This document shows positions 61,554 to 64,000 of a stretch of 64,000 nt of DNA, piece after piece. Below the pieces are notes generated by a model that did no database searches, was not told the DNA's origin, and was given only the letters and a program-made list of their open reading frames with translations. Numbering within the stretch: position 1 is the stretch's first letter; each line of letters opens with the position of its first letter. The position numbers and the translations under genes are program-made. Source of the stretch: Streptomyces sp. 549 (GTDB lineage Bacteria; Actinomycetota; Actinomycetes; Streptomycetales; Streptomycetaceae); NCBI RefSeq assembly GCF_030124175.1, contig NZ_JASKMT010000003.1, positions 310,001 to 374,000 of the forward strand, read 5' to 3'.

Positions 61554-64000
61554 TTAATCGATCTTGAACTGCTTCATCTGGTAACCACCATATCGAGAGC
61601 CGTTCGGGTCGGCCTTGACCAGGACGTAGTCTACTTTTCCGCTGTCAAGAGCGATGCGCAGTTCCCTGGCGAGCGCGACCTCCTCCGCATCGATCCGCGT
61701 CCTGGTACGCATCTCCTGCAGGATGGTCTCGAAGTACTCTCGGGTTCCCTGCATTACGCGGCGGCCGTTGAGGCCGTTGCGGTCGCCCAGTTGGGCCTTG
61801 GTGGAGCCCTTGGCCTCGACGACCACGTAACGCCCGTCGGGCCCCTTCCAGATCTGGTCGAAGCGGTTGTTGCCGGTGGCCTTGTTGTCGACGCGGGTGA
61901 AGTCCGGGTAGTGGTCCGGCATGGCGTGGTACTCGGCGGCCAGGTCGCCGAGCTTCTCGCTGTTGAGGTTGGAATCCCTGTGCTTCGGGCTGTGGTCGGC
62001 TTCGGCGCGTTCGACCGCTGCCTGGTTCTCGGGTGTCGGGTCGGCCTTGTGGGCTTCCCTTGTCTTCGCGAGGTCCTTCTCCGCCAACTGGTCAGCGTCG
62101 ATGGCCTCCTGCCGACGCGCGGCAGCGTCCTCCAGCGTCTGCACGTGCTCCGGCCGGACGGAGGCACGGTCGCCCAGCACACCGTTGCCGTCGAGGTAAC
62201 GGGGCGGGGAGGCGGGCGGCATGTCGCTGGCGGCGATCCACCGGGGACCGCCGGGCGCGTTGACGTCCCACCTCAGCTGCGGCAGCAGGTCACCGAAGGC
62301 GTCCGGCGTCTCGACACTGCGGCGGTGACCGACCTTGTTGTAGTACTGCTCGAACCACTTCCCGTCCGGGGCGTTCGCCAGGTCGAGCTGGTGGCGGACG
62401 ACCTCCTCCGGGGTCATGCCGGTGCGGTCCGTCGGCAGCGGGGAGGCGTCGTCGGCCGTGCGGCCGGCGGCCGGGACGGCGCCGGGGTCGTCCGGCAGCG
62501 CACCCGCTCCGGGCGGGCCGTCCGACAGCCCCTGGCCGCCGGTGGGTCCGTCCGGCAGAGCGCCCGAGGGCGGGCCGTCGAAGCCGCCCGCCACGGGGCC
62601 GCCGGGAGGACCGCCCGTGCCGCCGCGCCCGGCGTTGTCGGCTGCGCCGCCCGCCGGGCCGCCGCCCGGGGTCTCCCGGGCGGCGCCGCCGGGCAGGCCG
62701 TCGCCGGTCGGGCCGGTGGGACCGTTGGGCCCGCCGCCGGTGCCGTCCTGCCGGTAGCCGGCGGTCGGCCCGTCCGGCCCGAAGCCGCCGGGTCCCGTGC
62801 CTCCGGGCACGGTGCTGCCCGGCACGGTGCTGCCCGGGACAGTGGACCCCGGCGCGGTGCTGCCGGGGGTTGTGCCGGGGACCTCGCGAGGGCCGCCGGG
62901 CAGGTTGTCGCCGAGGCCCGGAACCGGGCCGCCCGGGGTGAGGTCGCCGGCTGCGCTGCCGGGTGCGCGGTCGCCGCCGCCGACCGACACCAGTTCCGGC
63001 TCCCGCACAGCGGCGTTGTCGACCACGTTGCCGGCCGGGTTCGCGGGACCACCGGCCGGGTTCGCAGCGTTGTCGGCCGCGCCCGCGGGGTTGCCTGCCG
63101 GGTTGCCGCCGTCGAGCACCGCCCGGTCGCCCGCGGACGGTTCGACCATGGCGTTGTCGCCGGACTGGACGGGTCGGCCGCCCGGGTCGAGCAGGCTGCC
63201 GTCGGGCGTCAGCAGGTTGCCGTCGGGCAGCTTCACCGAGCCGTCGGGGATCTCCACGGCGGTGCGGCCCGGCGGCAGTTCGGGCAGCGGGCCGGTCTGC
63301 GGGATCACCTGGCCGTCGGGCAGGGCGAGACGGCCGTCGGGCAGTTCGATGGCCTTGATGGTGGTGAGGCCCTTGAGGCCCGCCGTCACGTCGCCGATCT
63401 TCGGCAGGGCGCCGAGGGTGGCGGAGACGCCCTTGCCGATGTAGGTCATGGGGTCGGCGATGTGGCCGACCTTGCCTGCGGCGTTGGCGATCTTCCCGGC
63501 CGTGCCGGTCTTCGCGACGAGGCCGGCTCCGCCGGTGCCGATGGTGGTGACGACGTTGAAGACGACCAGTCCGGCGGCGCGGGCCGGGTCCTTGCCCCAC
63601 TCGTCCCACGCCACCAGGGACTTGCCGACCTCCTTGGTGGTGTTCATGCTCTCGTCGACCCAGTCCTTGACCGCGCCGTCGGGCAGGAACTGGGTGGCGA
63701 GCAGGGCACCGGGGGTGGAGAGCACGGCGAGGCCGGTGGCGAGCTGACCGAGGCCCTTCCAGGACTCCTTGAAGGTGTCCCAGCCCTGGAGGCCGACGAG
63801 TCCGCCCAGGCCGACCAGGGTGCCCCAGACGCCGTCGACGATGAACCCGTCCCACACGAAGCTCTTGAGGTGGTGGTGCACCTCGTACCAGTGGCGCTTC
63901 TCCTCGACGGCCTTGCCCCAGGGCGTCTCCCCGGCCTGCCTCATGTCGTCGACGCTGAAGCCGTACATGTTCTCGGCGCCGGTGCCGTCGTCCGCCGCCC
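61554..64000 (-). CDS. Polymorphic toxin with C-terminal nuclease-like domain (5' end outside window)
   Basis: Large protein, at least 815 residues; the frame is open to the right edge, so the N-terminus lies beyond it. The visible N-terminal part is a helical, Gly-rich pre-toxin region (VWGTLVGLGGLVGLQGWDTF, GLGQLATGLAVLSTPGALL) typical of Streptomyces type VII-secreted toxins. Then come LPDG-type repeats and about 300 residues of Gly/Pro/Asn linker with GSTVPGSTVP units. The C-terminal 270 residues end in RFDQIWKGPDGRYVVVEAKG, a D...ExK pattern fitting a PD-(D/E)xK nuclease, then QLGDRNGLNGRRVMQGTREY. It is followed by the Imm49 gene. Export through the nearby ESX genes is plausible but inferred. 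Confidence 0.82.
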   Translation of the reverse strand, partial: AADDGTGAENMYGFSVDDMRQAGETPWGKAVEEKRHWYEVHHHLKSFVWDGFIVDGVWGTLVGLGGLVGLQGWDTFKESWKGLGQLATGLAVLSTPGALLATQFLPDGAVKDWVDESMNTTKEVGKSLVAWDEWGKDPARAAGLVVFNVVTTIGTGGAGLVAKTGTAGKIANAAGKVGHIADPMTYIGKGVSATLGALPKIGDVTAGLKGLTTIKAIELPDGRLALPDGQVIPQTGPLPELPPGRTAVEIPDGSVKLPDGNLLTPDGSLLDPGGRPVQSGDNAMVEPSAGDRAVLDGGNPAGNPAGAADNAANPAGGPANPAGNVVDNAAVREPELVSVGGGDRAPGSAAGDLTPGGPVPGLGDNLPGGPREVPGTTPGSTAPGSTVPGSTVPGSTVPGGTGPGGFGPDGPTAGYRQDGTGGGPNGPTGPTGDGLPGGAARETPGGGPAGGAADNAGRGGTGGPPGGPVAGGFDGPPSGALPDGPTGGQGLSDGPPGAGALPDDPGAVPAAGRTADDASPLPTDRTGMTPEEVVRHQLDLANAPDGKWFEQYYNKVGHRRSVETPDAFGDLLPQLRWDVNAPGGPRWIAASDMPPASPPRYLDGNGVLGDRASVRPEHVQTLEDAAARRQEAIDADQLAEKDLAKTREAHKADPTPENQAAVERAEADHSPKHRDSNLNSEKLGDLAAEYHAMPDHYPDFTRVDNKATGNNRFDQIWKGPDGRYVVVEAKGSTKAQLGDRNGLNGRRVMQGTREYFETILQEMRTRTRIDAEEVALARELRIALDSGKVDYVLVKADPNGSRYGGYQMKQFKID

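Overview
The window is chromosomal DNA from a Streptomyces-type actinomycete. The DNA is very GC-rich, with heavy GC use at third codon positions and many GTG/TTG starts. The gene order (tuf, str operon, rpoCB, rplLJ, rplAK-nusG-secE, had/rpmG, yajQ, htpX, second nuo cluster) matches, from memory, the region around SCO4599-SCO4662 of S. coelicolor, read here in the opposite direction. Nothing was searched; assignments rest on motifs, lengths, synteny and remembered family sequences.

Layout. 1-8040: accessory flank with a partial XRE/MmyB-type regulator diverging from a quinone-oxidoreductase-like enzyme, four tandem secreted proteins of the YvgO-like type, a STAND-type ATPase with a C-terminal DNA-binding segment, and a GT-C-like membrane protein. 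8192-27269: translation and transcription core on the minus strand: tuf, fusA, rpsG, rpsL, a DUF1707-like membrane protein, rpoC, rpoB, rplL, rplJ, a lipoprotein, rplA, rplK, nusG, secE and tRNA-Trp. Good sigma-70 (HrdB-type) promoters are visible for rpsL, rpoB and rplJ. 27532-37595: mixed housekeeping: aminotransferase, adenosine deaminase, a TetR/NAD(P)-reductase divergon with a perfect operator, murB, a hadAB-like dehydratase pair, rpmG, tRNA-Met, tRNA-Thr, an amidohydrolase that seems to have lost its metal ligands, tRNA-Tyr (the SLP1 attachment site in S. coelicolor, unoccupied here) and yajQ. 37753-49097: yccF, htpX and a tightly overlapping ten-gene complex-I-like operon (A, B, C, H to N) with no nuoD, E, F or G.

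49189-64000 is the most unusual part. A minus-strand type VII (ESX) secretion operon holds an RDD protein, a one-pass membrane protein, EccD, a ParA/MinD-like ATPase, a fused EccC and a DUF6177-like protein. It has no WXG100, EccB, EccE or mycosin gene in view. Beyond it lie a 198-bp MITE with perfect 19-bp terminal repeats and a 10-bp target duplication, a plus-strand secreted-protein/lipoprotein pair of more relaxed composition, and an Imm49-type immunity gene. The immunity gene lies just downstream of a large polymorphic toxin with a C-terminal D...ExK nuclease-like domain; the toxin runs off the right edge.

How the parts work together: the core genes supply ribosome, elongation factors, RNA polymerase and Sec export. 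The nuo2 genes would form a membrane proton-pumping module that must borrow a NuoD and an electron-input module from elsewhere. The ESX ATPase/membrane genes and the neighbouring toxin/immunity pair suggest a contact or export-dependent antagonism locus. Short tandem repeats of 7 to 23 bp sit in many of the intergenic gaps.
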